A DNA stretch of 64,000 nucleotides, taken from Tetrapyrgos nigripes. Lineage: Eukaryota > Basidiomycota > Agaricomycetes > Agaricales > Campanellaceae. The stretch is from contig JAACJM010000055.1 of assembly GCA_013368315.1 (NCBI GenBank), positions 124,001 to 188,000 on the forward strand, given 5' to 3'. This document shows, piece by piece, positions 23,348 through 33,690 of the stretch (position 1 is the first letter of the stretch; every line of letters begins with the position of its first letter). Position numbers and translations under genes: made by a program. The notes beneath the pieces are model-generated. The model ran no database searches. It worked only from the letters and a program-made list of their open reading frames with translations, and was not told the origin of the DNA.

Positions 23348-24772
23348 TTACTTGAACCTTCCCCAGATATCCCCAAACGCATCATCCTTCTTCTGCGCTG
23401 CCGGGGAAGTTGTACCCGCACCAGAAGACGCAAACGAACCAAACAAATCCTGACTAGTACCACTACCACCCATAGCCCCAATCCCAGCACTCGAATTACC
23501 CCAGGTATCATTACCACTCGCGAACAAACTCGGTTGCTGCTGCTGTTGCACAGGCGCAGCCGCCCCCCACACATTCGCCTGAGCAGGAGGAACAACACCA
23601 GCTCCCGTTCCATTCCAACCAGAGCACATCGCTGTACCACTGTTTCCCATCATACTAGTAGGATTCACAGCTGTGGCCTGAACACCGAGATTAGGAGCGT
23701 TACCTCATATACCAGCTTGCGACATGCCAGGCATCGCTCCATTAAACTGACCAAAACCTGCATCACCTACTACACTTGCTGCTACATTTGGCTGTGCAGC
23801 GGGAGAAGAAAAGAGTGACAAGATATCCTGTTTCATATCCTTCTTTGGAGGGGGTGAAGACGAACTTGGCACAGGTGTCGTTGATGGTGAATGAAAGTCG
23901 AGACTGAAAAGACCGTTATCAACTGCTGGTGCAGGAGCGGATATTGTGTGGTAGCTGCAGACGGAGATTGGCCTATGATTGTCGAAGAGATAAGTTGATC
24001 AATGATGACGGGCTTGGGGTTGTCTAGATGTGACGGGAGTCGCGTTTCGATTGGAGATACTAGCCGAAGGAGCATGTGTTTGTGTCTGCGTCGCACGAGG
24101 AGGCGGAGAAGAGGGCCGTTGTAGAAGAGGTTCAGCTGCGGCTGCGGAGGCGGCTGCCCTCGCCATGCTGCTTTCTAGGGTAGAGGTCTTCAGGAGGTGG
24201 ACCTTCTTTGGCCCATCGTCTGGACTCGTATTTGGAACGGATGAAAGATTCCATTTTGCTGTAAAAAGTTTTGGTAAATTTGATAGTAAGAAGATGTATG
24301 ACACGCACTGGTCGGGCGGGATATGACCTACTTTGAGATGTGCTTCTCAGTACAGATTGGCGCGTTGGTTTCCCCATGTTTAGATCGACTGGAGAGAAGG
24401 AATGAGATGTGTCCTGCTAGTATCGGATAACAGCAAACGAACCTCCATTTGCTCCGGCGTCCAAGTCTACAGACTTGACTTTACTGATATGCGTGCCCAT
24501 TCCACGATGGATTCCCGAACATCGTATGCAGAGAAATACGCCGCTGGCAATGACATTAGCTGAGATAAGGCTGTGGCAGGTAATTATTTAAAGATTCCAC
24601 GAAGCCCATCAAGGATCTAGACGACGTCTCGTGAATACGTTTTACAAGAAACTCAAACTAGAAAACTGACCATTCCGCTTGCAATCCGCACAAACCTTGT
24701 TCTCTGGACGCTTTACAAGTTCTCTGAGAGTACGACGTGTCGGTCAGTCGTTGCTCTGTCCTGTCTCGACAT
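23348..24772 (-). pseudogene. ArfGAP (SMAP/Age2-like) pseudogene
   Basis: Read in reverse from an ATG at 24772 (MSRQDRATT), the pieces of a full ArfGAP can be followed with frame changes: CADCKRN, then [20 protein letters not shown] (the second half of the CX2C-X16-CX2C zinc finger), then WGNQRANLY, EAHLK, GHIPPD, FIRSKYESRRWA, a low-complexity Ala/Ser/Pro/Gln tail and the typical end FGDIWGRFK at 23350. Disruptions include a frameshift near the N-terminus, a short deletion after VKSVDLD, an in-frame TAA before WGNQ, TGA in place of the Trp after NLY, a frameshift after EGPPPED and several more in the tail. ArfGAPs stimulate Arf GTPase in vesicle traffic and are housekeeping genes, so an intact copy probably exists elsewhere. 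Confidence 0.85.
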
Positions 24773-25082
24773 GATAGTGGGAGGAAGACCTATAAGACTC
24801 GGAATCGAAGACGTTCAACAGCCAGCGGAGGGGTCACCGGCCCTTAGTGAGCGCCTTTCTATCCATATCCTTTAGATATTAGCGCATGCAGATGGTCCGA
24901 TAAGAGACACTGTGACCATCTGGCTTGGATTCCATTCGATGCTATAGTAAACAGGTCATTCGGTACGCATTTCCGAGTTCTCTGTCAACTCGCTGCCAAC
25001 TTACAACCCAATGTTGACCTGATGTGACAGACACTTAATGTCCATGTCTATTAGTCACCTCGCTGGCTTCTTTTCAACCACC
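24773..25082. other. Intergenic region upstream of copy 4
   Basis: It contains direct repeat B and the copy 4 promoter. Otherwise nothing recognisable. Confidence 0.5.
24791..24872. repeat. Direct repeat B bracketing the NRPS block
   Basis: Same orientation as 14374-14437, with shared outer blocks and an extra ACAGCCAGCGGAGGGGTCA-like middle segment. Together the copies bracket the NRPS and ArfGAP pseudogenes. Confidence 0.75.
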
Positions 25083-28000
25083 ATGAACACTGCGAATACC
25101 TCTCACAAGCCCCATCCTCATCTGAAGAAACCTGTCATATTCATTCAGAAAGTTCCCGCTACCGTTCATAAAGAAGATCTATTCCAGCTGTTTCGCAAGT
25201 TTCAAGTTTCAGAAGATGCAACAATTACTTTGACAAAGGCGTCCACGAGGAGAGCCAAAGCTGGAGAGCAAGTGGCACGCGTTGAATTTTCGAGTTTGGA
25301 CTCTGGTGCGTTCACGTTGAGTAGTATTTCTAGGACGCGTCAGACCTCTCTTTCTGAATTGCAGCTCAGAAGGCCATGGCCCTGTTGCAACACGAACAGT
25401 TGACGCCTCATTCCAATTTTCCACGTTGCATCTATTTCGCGTTGAGCAAGAATGGCTCTCCTATCAAGCCTTCTCCTGCTCCTTTACCACGTCTGTTCAA
25501 GTATCAAGATCTGAACGCATCTCGGGTTTACGATCTTTTGAGGCCTTATGGGCCGATTTTTTCGCTGAAAGTGGAAGAAGAGTATGGAACGGTGTCTGTC
25601 GTGTTTTGGAAGATTGAAGACATGGATGAAGCTGTTATATCCTTGGACCAGTCCAAAAGAGTCGGTGGGGTAGAGGCGAAACTATGGTCGACGAATAGTA
25701 GCTTTCAGTCCTCTGAGAAATTACCTTCTACGGTGAGATTTCTCAATGATTCTTGTGTCTTCAACTCAGAGCTAAACACGTTGAAATCGCAGGCCGAAAT
25801 GGTAAGCGATGAGTTCGCTGTCATGCTTGCTTAATATCCATGTCACTTCATCATGTCAGGATCCTCCTTCAGAGCACGAAACTGGATCTGCGCCAATCCT
25901 ACCGGAATCCAACGATGCGACAGCTATCCCGGTCACCAAAAGCAGCATCCCTGTGCCATCTAGGCCTGTGACAACATCTGCTTCAATAACTACTGCGTCG
26001 ACCAGTATTTCGCAGCCGACGGGCCCGGGGTGCACTCTGTTCTGCATTGTATGAAATTAGCTATCATCCTCGTTCGTACTTCTGATTGCACAATACCCAC
26101 ACAGTTCCTCCCCGTGTCGATGGACGTAGCTGGTTTCCAAAAGCTATTTTCGAAAGTGAGTTGCCAACCTTAAAACACTTCGTACTGTTGATCCTACTTC
26201 ATTTTTTATTTGAAATTTTAGTTTGGCGATATCACAAGGTACATAACCTATTCCATTTTCATCGCGTGCCCTTTGGTTTTCATGAACCTGATGTTGACCA
26301 AGTGCCGAGATACATAACCAGGATCGTAAACGAGGGTACTCACATGGGCTTATTTCCTTCAAAAACCGGGAAGATGGTGAGCTTCATTTTTTCATGATTC
26401 CACCTTGTAAATCATATTGAAACTCCTGCGTTACAATAGGTCTCCGCGCTATTGATGCTATGAATGGATTACTCCTGGAAAGAAGGAAGATAGTTGTACG
26501 CATGGACCGTAAGGACAGCAAGATCAGTGGCAATGGCAACGGCAACAACAGAGGTTCTGAACGTACCGTAAGCCATACAATCGCGTCGTGTGCTTTCCAA
26601 ACGATTTATATGACTTTTCAGAATACTGAGGAATCACTAAAGTCGACGGAACCTGTGCATCCATCTAATGATAATGAGTGGCACGGTGTCTCAGAAGAAC
26701 GAGCTTCGTCTTCACCTCAAACTTCGGACATTCACGCCGATCCTAGCGTCGTTGAACCTGAAACAGAGGCAACTTCGTTCAGCCCGTCTGATTCCGAAAC
26801 GACTCTCGTAGGCTCATCTACAATCCCTCTCGCAGAAGATACCTCATCTAGACCTAGCTACTCCAAAGTAGCACAAGCCGACCCTCCCCAGTTCAATTTT
26901 CAAGCACCCGAAAACTCCTCAAGCATCCTTGATGACGACACAGCGAAAAATCTTGCTAGCCTCGTGTCTAACATATGGAAAGAAGAAGCTGGGAAGCTGA
27001 GGGCTGAGTTAGTAGACTTGAGGGTTCGGGAAGGCAGGATTGCCGAGGAGCTGGAAGATTCGAAAGCGCAGGAGAGCAGGATCGCCAAAGAATTGAATGA
27101 CTCAAGGGCACGCGAACGTAGAATTGCAGAAGAGCTGGAGAACGAGAAGGTGAAGCGTGAAGAAGAGAGCAGGGAAGCCCAGGAGGAAATAGCCGACATG
27201 CGGATGACAATTAACGGACTCGAGTGGGAGAACGAGTATCTGGGCAAGGAAAAATTACGTCTGCAACGCCAGTTGGACATACAGTTTGAGGAGAAGGTTG
27301 AGGCTGAGGCAATGGCGAAGGAAATGAATCGATTGCGCGAGGAACTTACTAGATGTGAAGATCGAGAATTTGGTCTAATGGAGAGAGCTGAGAATCTTGT
27401 TGAGCGGCTTCAAGAGGCTAAAGAGCGAGAGGCAGAAAAGGAGAACACGATTGCTAAACTAGAGCGACAATTTGATTTGTCGGAGAACAAGATCGCTGAA
27501 CTAGAGCGACAGCTGGAGTTGTCGGAATCAAGAAGGAAGATCCTGGAACTCGAAGCTGATAAACCCAAATGGGAGGAGGCGAGGAAGAAGAGAGAAAAGG
27601 CCGAGAAAGAAGAGGAAGAGAGAACGCGGCAGAGGGATCTTGAGAAGGCGAGGCAGAGAATGAAGGATATGCAACAGAAAGAAAAGGAGGCCAAAGAAGC
27701 AGCTCGGCTCGAGAAGCAGAAGGAGGAAGAACGGAGGAAGAGAGAAGAAGCGGAGAGGAAAAGAGAAGAAGAAGAACAGAAGAGGAGGGAGGAAGAACGA
27801 AGGAAGAGAGAAGAAGCGGAGAGGAAAAGAAAAGAAGAACAGAAGAGGAGGGAATTGGAGGAAAAATTGCGGCAAGAAAAAGCTTGGCGTGAGGCTACTG
27901 CGAAGGAAGTGGAGCGTTGTCGTACGAGGGACCGTACCTGGACTCCATGGATATTATGGGGCACGTCCTGGGCGCTGGATAGATTCAAACTTGTCATGAA

Positions 28001-28331
28001 CGAGTTTGAAACGCAAAAATTCTCTTCAAGTTGTCCAATGGTCCTGCTGTCTATTCCGTGGCCTGTCCTTGACCATCCATCGTCCTTCAAGCTGGAACAG
28101 GTACAGTGGGACGCGGTCGAAAAGTTTTTCAATGCTGTCCAGAAAGAGATGTCGTACGCTGACTATAAAGCACTGGTAGAGAGGGCTCATAAGATGTTCC
28201 ACCCTGATCGATGGAGGTCGAGGAACGTCTTGAGCTCAGTGATGGACGTGGAAGAACGCGATGCCTTTGAGAAGGCCGGAAATAGAGTCTCTCAGGCTAT
28301 CACCCCCATCTGGAGGAATTTGAGACGATAG
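25083..28331 (+). CDS. RRM x3 / coiled-coil / J-like family protein, copy 4
   Basis: Exons 25083-25305, 25365-25732, 25793-25801 (9-nt microexon), 25860-26048, 26105-26155, 26222-26238, 26303-26376, 26440-26567 and 26622-28331 total 2769 nt and 922 residues. An upstream ATG at 25038 is in frame, but 25083 has the leader context and N-terminus (MNTANTS) of copy 2. RRM1 VIFIQKVP; RRM2 RLFKYQDLN; RRM3 GYSHGLISFKNREDG and AIDAMNGLLLERRKIVV. The coiled coil (about residues 510-810) is the longest of the family and includes repeated KREEAERKR-type units. The C-terminal J-like domain has FHPDRW and the family ending ITPIWRNLRR. This is the most complete member and a good reference for the family. 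Confidence 0.85.
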
Positions 28332-28469
28332 TCAAATTTGGAGCTCGTTATTTTTGTTCCGCCATACCTTATACTTCTTGGACTGGTCTGCATAACCTGT
28401 TGCTCTCTGATTTTGTACCTAATCGTACATACAGATGAGTGGCAAAAGGTTGAATTTGCATCATCGATA

Positions 28470-28520
28470 GATCATATACTCTACTCACGTACTTGAAATA
28501 CGTGAGTGGAGTATATGATC
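28470..28520. repeat. 22-bp inverted repeat with 7-nt loop
   Basis: Arms 28470-28491 and 28499-28520 are reverse complements with one mismatch (GATCATATACTC outer part); the loop is CTTGAAA. It lies between the 3' end of copy 4 and the convergent remnant. It could be a hairpin or a foldback element remnant. Confidence 0.8.
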
Positions 28521-28599
28521 AAAGGGGTAAAGCGGTGAGATAGCTAGTAAGTTCAGAACAGAAAGGTCAAAGGAGAACTTGAAGCCAACGGCCTATTAT

Positions 28600-29060
28600 T
28601 GATGATCTATCTCCTCAAGTTTCTCCAGATCCGGGCGTAATCGCTTGGGAGACAATATTTTCGGCGGGAGTTCTTTCGCATTCATCACTGAGCTCAATTG
28701 GACGTTCCTCGACCTCCAACGGTCTGGATGGAACATCTTGTTTCTTTTCTCTTTCTCTCTTCCTCTCCTTTCATCACCTTTCAACCTCTCTCACCGACTC
28801 TTCATTCGCTTCATAGAGTAGTGTAATCTCTTTGTCCCTCCTCCTTCGCCAAATCCTCAGCAGCCCTGCTCTCTCTGTGTCTCTCCCTTTCTCTCAACTC
28901 GTTCAACATATTGTTTCTCGGACCATCACTCAACCATCACTTCGGTCCAATTGAGTCCTCTTGACTTCATCTTTCCACATATCCGTCAAGAAAGTGGAAT
29001 GGGTCTGTGCAGTGTCATGGTCGAGAGTAGTACTGGTCAAAGAAGTACCGGGTACCGGCG
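28600..29060 (-). pseudogene. Remnant of a fifth RRM/J-like family member
   Basis: In reverse, the 3' end matches copy 3 (GATCTATCTCCTCA..., and sequence equivalent to RSRNV and the FHPDRW domain), then jumps to coiled-coil and linker segments equivalent to the region before the copy 3 coiled coil (the DHDTAQT part). Most of the coiled coil and all RRMs are missing, and frames are broken. Its position, tail to tail with copy 4, mirrors copy 3 versus copy 2. Confidence 0.8.
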
Positions 29061-29099
29061 TGGCAAGGCTCCGCGCGATCTAACTGTCAGACTATCTTC

Positions 29100-29395
29100 C
29101 CTAACATCGCATTATGAAGAGTCATGAAGCGTAAGATTGACTGGAGTGATAGTGTAGTAAGTAGTAGTAATCCGTACTAAGTCCGTATATGAGAATGAAC
29201 GAGAGAGTAGTAGTAAAGTATCGTCCGAACATGGATGGAATTAGCACACCCATGCAACTCGCGAGAAAAAAGACAGAAAAAAGACAGAAAAAAGCCAGTC
29301 CATGATAATGTAACCCGAGCCGTCAAAACGACAAGATCACATCGCAGCCATGACAAACCAAACCCCAGCCCCAACCACCTCCAATGATCGACCCA
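29100..29395. repeat. Segmental-duplication copy B
   Basis: Similar to 9540-9843. It lies on the 5' side of the fifth-copy remnant, exactly as copy A lies 5' of copy 3, and abuts the 3' end of the kinase gene. Confidence 0.75.
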
Positions 29396-29414
29396 GTGTC
29401 TACCAGTCCACCAC

Positions 29415-31173
29415 CTAGTGCAACAGTCCGCCAAATCTCAGCTTTGGAAGAAGTTTACGCACATCATAACCCCGCTGACCACGCTGTTCCACAGCTGCAG
29501 CTTCTGAATCATGCATCCCTGGCTTTGCCTGCACCTGCTCCCCGTCAACCGCCGGGCTTGCCGGATCCTTCTCGGGCTGTGAAGGAGAAGCCTGAGCTGC
29601 GCAAATGTCTTCGAGAGCCTTGACAATATTCGCCACACGTCCTTCTTCAACACGAACATCTCTATCGCCCCTTGGCTCCGCGCGGACTGCAAGAGGTTGA
29701 TGGATCTTGAGATTGGGATTGATAGGAAGACGAGGGCTGGCTGTTGCTTGCTGAGTAGTGGACTGGACGGCTTTGGCAGCTTCTATGGCCCCCAATCCAT
29801 AGGGGAGAGAGTCCATAGAAACATCGACGTCGGTGTCTGGTGCAATAAGCTTGACGGTGGATATATCGTCGAAGCGCAGAGGCTGGATAGATCGAACAGG
29901 GTACGCGATCTCGGCAGCGATAGGCTTGACGTTACCCATGTCCTCGTCCTCGGTAATATCGGGAACCTCGAGTTCTGGGTGGACTGGATAGGTTTCAGGA
30001 GTGATGGGACCGACGCTTTCCATATCCGAATCTCCGTCAGACAACAGAGGTCCACACGTATCGTCATCTGAGCGGACACGATGCTCAATGCTCCCATTCT
30101 TGTCGCCGTTTTCCTCAGCCGTATTGGGGCCAACGACAGGCGAAGAAATGGATATCAAGGTCTCTTCCGACTTGTCTGGAGACGCGTAGAGTGTCTGGAT
30201 AGCAAGAAGCGTACGACGAATTTCGGGGATAGAGTCCAAGCGTTCGCTGGGCTGGATTTGAAGAATTTGCATAAGAAGAGCAAAGACGCTGCTGGAGATG
30301 GGCAACGATTCGAGAAGCCAGGGATTGTTATTGAGGAAGTGATTGAAGTGGTAGTCTTTAGTACTAGCTTGCTTCCAGGGACTGCGAGCGGTGATGAGAT
30401 TGATGAGAATGATGCCTAGGGCCCAAATATCGTTATGCATAGTCGAATAGGCATCTCGTCCAAAGCCAAACTCCTTTCCGATGCATTCTGCGTGGTCGTA
30501 AGGTCAGAACATAGGACATACCCGTAGCCGGGGATGACGTACCAGGACTCATATACTCTGCACTTCCACAACCATAGCTACGAGAATGGGTCTGGTCGGT
30601 TGCCAGACCGAAATCCGCCAGAAGGAACCGTTTTCCATCCCTGGAGCATAGAATGTTCTCGGGCTTCAGATCGCGATGGTACACCGACATCTTGTGACAG
30701 AAATGAACGCCGTCGAGGATCTGAGTAAAGCAGGTCTTGATAAGATTCTCCTTTCCTTGGAACATCCCGTGTTCAACGATAGCACTAAAGAGATCTCCTC
30801 CTTCGCACAGCTCAAGGACAACGAAGACGTGGTCGTACTCATAAAAGGCGTCTTGAAAGGTGACAACATTGGGATTTGAGGAAACCTTCTTGTGAAGAAT
30901 GAACTCGCGTAGCTGGAAATCATCGTCCCTTGTCGATTTCTCGTATCTTCGAAGACATTTGACAGCAAACATGTGGTTCTTATCCCGCTGGACCGCGTCA
31001 ATCGCCTTGTAGACTCTACCGTAGGCACCTGAGCCAAGTTCCTCGAGGAGTAGAAGCTTGCCTTCGTCGATTTCGCAAAACGTGAAATCAACTGGGCGGG
31101 ATGGGTCTTTGGAGATGGATTGGGCCTTCTTGGGCTTGGGTTCGCTTTGGCGGGCTTGATTAGGTTGAGACAT
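29415..31173 (-). CDS. Ser/Thr protein kinase, Ran1/Ksp1-like
   Basis: Two exons, 31173-30543 and 30487-29415, total 1704 nt and 567 residues. The ATG opens MSQPNQARQ; an upstream frame extension exists but is less likely. The kinase domain is complete: LGSGAYGRVYKA loop, AVKCLRR lysine, HRDLKPEN catalytic loop, ADFGLAT, then SPE formed across the intron, and NDIWALGII. This arrangement resembles fission-yeast Ran1/Pat1 and yeast Ksp1/Sks1/Vhs1 kinases, linked to nutrient and differentiation control. The C-terminal ~260 residues are acidic, Ser/Pro-rich and probably disordered. Exact orthology cannot be settled by eye. Confidence 0.88.
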
Positions 31174-31447
31174 GGCTGGAAGAGAAGAAGATAGAAATGT
31201 AAAACGCCCTGCGTTAAGAATGTAAAAGGCGACTTTCAAAGTACGCGTAGATGATGGTAAGAAAGGAAAAAGGAACGAAGAGAGGGGCTCTTCAACAGGC
31301 CGCCTTTTTTGTAAACTCCGACAAAACTCCGACCGATATCATCGTCTGATCCCGACACGCAACCTATATGCTCGATATCTATGTATGTACGTCAAGTTTT
31401 TACATCTATGATCAATGCTAGAAATATAAAAGATGCTGCATACTCAT
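31174..31447. other. Kinase promoter region
   Basis: AT-rich, no gene seen; holds the 5' leader of the kinase and the 3' end of the HNH-family gene. Confidence 0.5.
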
Positions 31448-33245
31448 CTAGGACATATCCCAGCGGGAATGCGACTCATTGAGCACACCTAGTACTAGAT
31501 GTAAGTATGTCATAAGTTGCACCGAAACAATCGACATAACCGGGGGCATCATCTCCTCTGACCGTCCACAGTCCTCCGAAAGCGCCATGACGGCGTCACT
31601 ACTACTATCATCCTTCGAATAAGGCGGAACAGCAGTAGCGTCCACTGCAGTCATGTCATTGTCACTCGACTTTACCGAGCCGTCCGAACCGTATCCATCG
31701 CCGGCAGCTTGACAAGCAAGCCAAACATTCGAAGCCCGCTTCGTGATGAAGTCTGTTGGGTTCTCTTCCATGAATTCCTCCTCAACAATTTCATCGACTT
31801 GCTGGTCATCTGAATTTGAGCAAGTGGCGTTAGACGTTATGTTTGACGCCGAATCCCAAGGCATGAGTGACTCGGAATCAGTCCGCCGAAGAAACCTGGT
31901 CATCCGACTCAGCAAGCTGATCGTGACGTTTGGAACGCCCCGCACCAGGTGACGAGCCCGGATTGTTGGAAGATGAGGTAGCAGAAAGCGCACGAGAAGG
32001 AGCACGAGAAGGCGGGAGAAGGCGGGAGAGAAGGACCGCCAGAACCCGTCTTCTGTGTACTGGAAGTGCGGGAAAACGCCCGAGTGGGCTTCTCATTCGA
32101 TAGTTCCGGAGGATCCCATGACGGCGAAGTCTTCGTCCAGGTACGGTAAATATCCCGTATAGCTTTCAATGTCGCCTCAGTCCAGGGATCGCAAACTCGC
32201 TCGGGAAACGCTACATAGAAATTTCCCCTTCCCCAAACACTTTCTCGAGTTTCTGGCCTGTTTTGAAAATGACAAAGTGTGGGTGGACATGGATTGCAAT
32301 GAGAGGAAGGTCCTCGTAAGGATAACTTGGAAAGGGCTGCATTTCGCTATCTTCGAGGACTGTTTGGAATCGATCGATTGTGCCAGGTGGTTTTGCCTGC
32401 TTGAAAGGGATGAAGCGGTACTTGAAGGAGGATTCCTGGTTGTAAAACTTGGTTATATTATTAGTTGATCTTATGGCCCGTGAAGTCAAAAGCCAGCATG
32501 TGGATCTGTCGTGGTTCTGCTCTCTCTCTCTTTTATCTTGTACATCTCCTTCAAGTTAACGATTGGGATATCCGGAAGCTAAAACCAATACCCGGCGGTT
32601 GACTCGTCATCAAATCTGCGGTGGAAATAGATGTCGAGTGTGACAATGATCAGGATGAGCCTGGAGCAAGATATTCTGACTTACGGGTCTGGATATTGCG
32701 GTGGGTGTCGGGGTTGGATGAGCCCATTCCAAAATCCGTCTCTGTGATAAAAGAATGAGCGTCGAGTCACTTCAGTATCGAGGAGGTTACTGACGATTTC
32801 CAGTTGCGTCGATCTCCTCACAATATGAGAATATTCGACCGGTTCTTGATCGTCCTGGAGGCGATGGGTCAACACACATAATGGCCTTGTACCTTTGCCA
32901 TCTTCTCTTTAAACCTGGCTGTTTTGACCGAGCTGTCCGTCACCGCCCAGAGGATCTTGCACATCTCTCGCTGCTTAATCCCATTATCACACCATTAGCT
33001 CTGTCCTTGCAGATGGTTGAAAGTTGAGACACAGGCGCGACTGGTTTTTGAGGCGTATTCTGACTATTAGTGATGCGTTCCTGGGCCGGTTCGTAGTTTT
33101 GATCGTCTGAGTCATCTGCGTCCGTTGTTGGTGGAGACGAACCGGTGCTGTCTGTGTCGTGGATTGGTGGAATATCACTGGAGGATGTTAGGCATGCAAC
33201 GACAGTGCGGGAGGAACCAAAGGTAGTACCGGCTGCGTTGCCCAT
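31448..33245 (-). pseudogene. HNH_2-type nuclease-family gene, probably degraded
   Basis: Reverse-strand pieces resemble an agaric family with an HNH_2-like core: CVLTHRLQDDQEPVEYSHIV-RRST (the usual Cys...Thr...HIV-R-ST pattern) near 32870-32800, HRRFDDESTAGYWF near 32630, FKYRFIPFKQ and IAIHVHPHFVI near 32440-32270, and a Ser/Pro/Arg-rich C-terminus. An ATG at 33245 (MGNAAGTTF) is a possible start. I could not splice these into one open frame: an in-frame TAG follows GYWF and frame changes occur in the tail. It may be a real multi-exon gene that I mis-spliced. These proteins have no established function. Confidence 0.45.
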
Positions 33246-33690
33246 GGCCAGTTCTGGAAGATATAAGTACGAAATATAAAGGGAAGATGCAACTGTTGGT
33301 TGAGCGAATCGAGTGGTTGTGTTTGGATTTTCAACTCCAGGATTGCAAATGCTTTGAAGTGTTCATTCAAAGCATGTAACATTAGATTTACTTATAAGGC
33401 AAGCCTGAGATTATTTGTCATTGTCAAGCCTGGGGTCAAACTGACGCGCCGACCTTTCTCATCTTCTACAGCAGTCTGTCTGGAACTTTGGAGATAGGTG
33501 AGTCCTTGCCACTGTTTTGTGCTAACTATTCATGAACTCGACACAGGACCTGTTCCTACTCTACTAGTACCGCTGAAAGAGTTCCCGTTTCCGCAACGGG
33601 CAACAGGTGCGTATCCGTGTTCCTTCGTCAGGCTATCTTGCTAAAATCCACCTAAGAAGAGATTCTACGGGCAGGAGGCCTCTGGAACAA
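33246..33690. promoter_or_regulatory. Leader of F-box copy 1
   Basis: It contains the leader shared by all family members: GGAACTTTGGAGATAG/GTGAGT, a probable 5' UTR intron ending CTCGACACAG, CTACTACTA(T/C)CGCTGAAAGAG-like sequence, and then a mini-exon followed by GTGCGTATCC. Confidence 0.6.

Noticed and set aside
23242..23640. Reverse frame rich in Leu/Arg overlapping the ArfGAP tail
   Set aside because: It is an alternative frame of the Gln/Gly/Ser-rich ArfGAP C-terminus; the FGDIWG frame is the meaningful one.
14374..24872. The two bracketing direct repeats as tRNA or tRNA-derived SINE copies
   Set aside because: In reverse they contain TTCGATTCC, like a T-loop, but no 5-bp T-stem, D-arm or acceptor pairing could be drawn.
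25038..25082. Upstream in-frame ATG as the start of RRM family copy 4
   Set aside because: The 25083 ATG has the leader and N-terminus shared with copy 2; the upstream extension is not conserved.
33607..33690. Extending F-box copy 1 upstream through the GTGCGTATCC segment as coding
   Set aside because: That segment is the conserved ~70-nt intron of the family (GTGCGT donor, CTAA branch, GGGCAG acceptor); the open frame through it is fortuitous.
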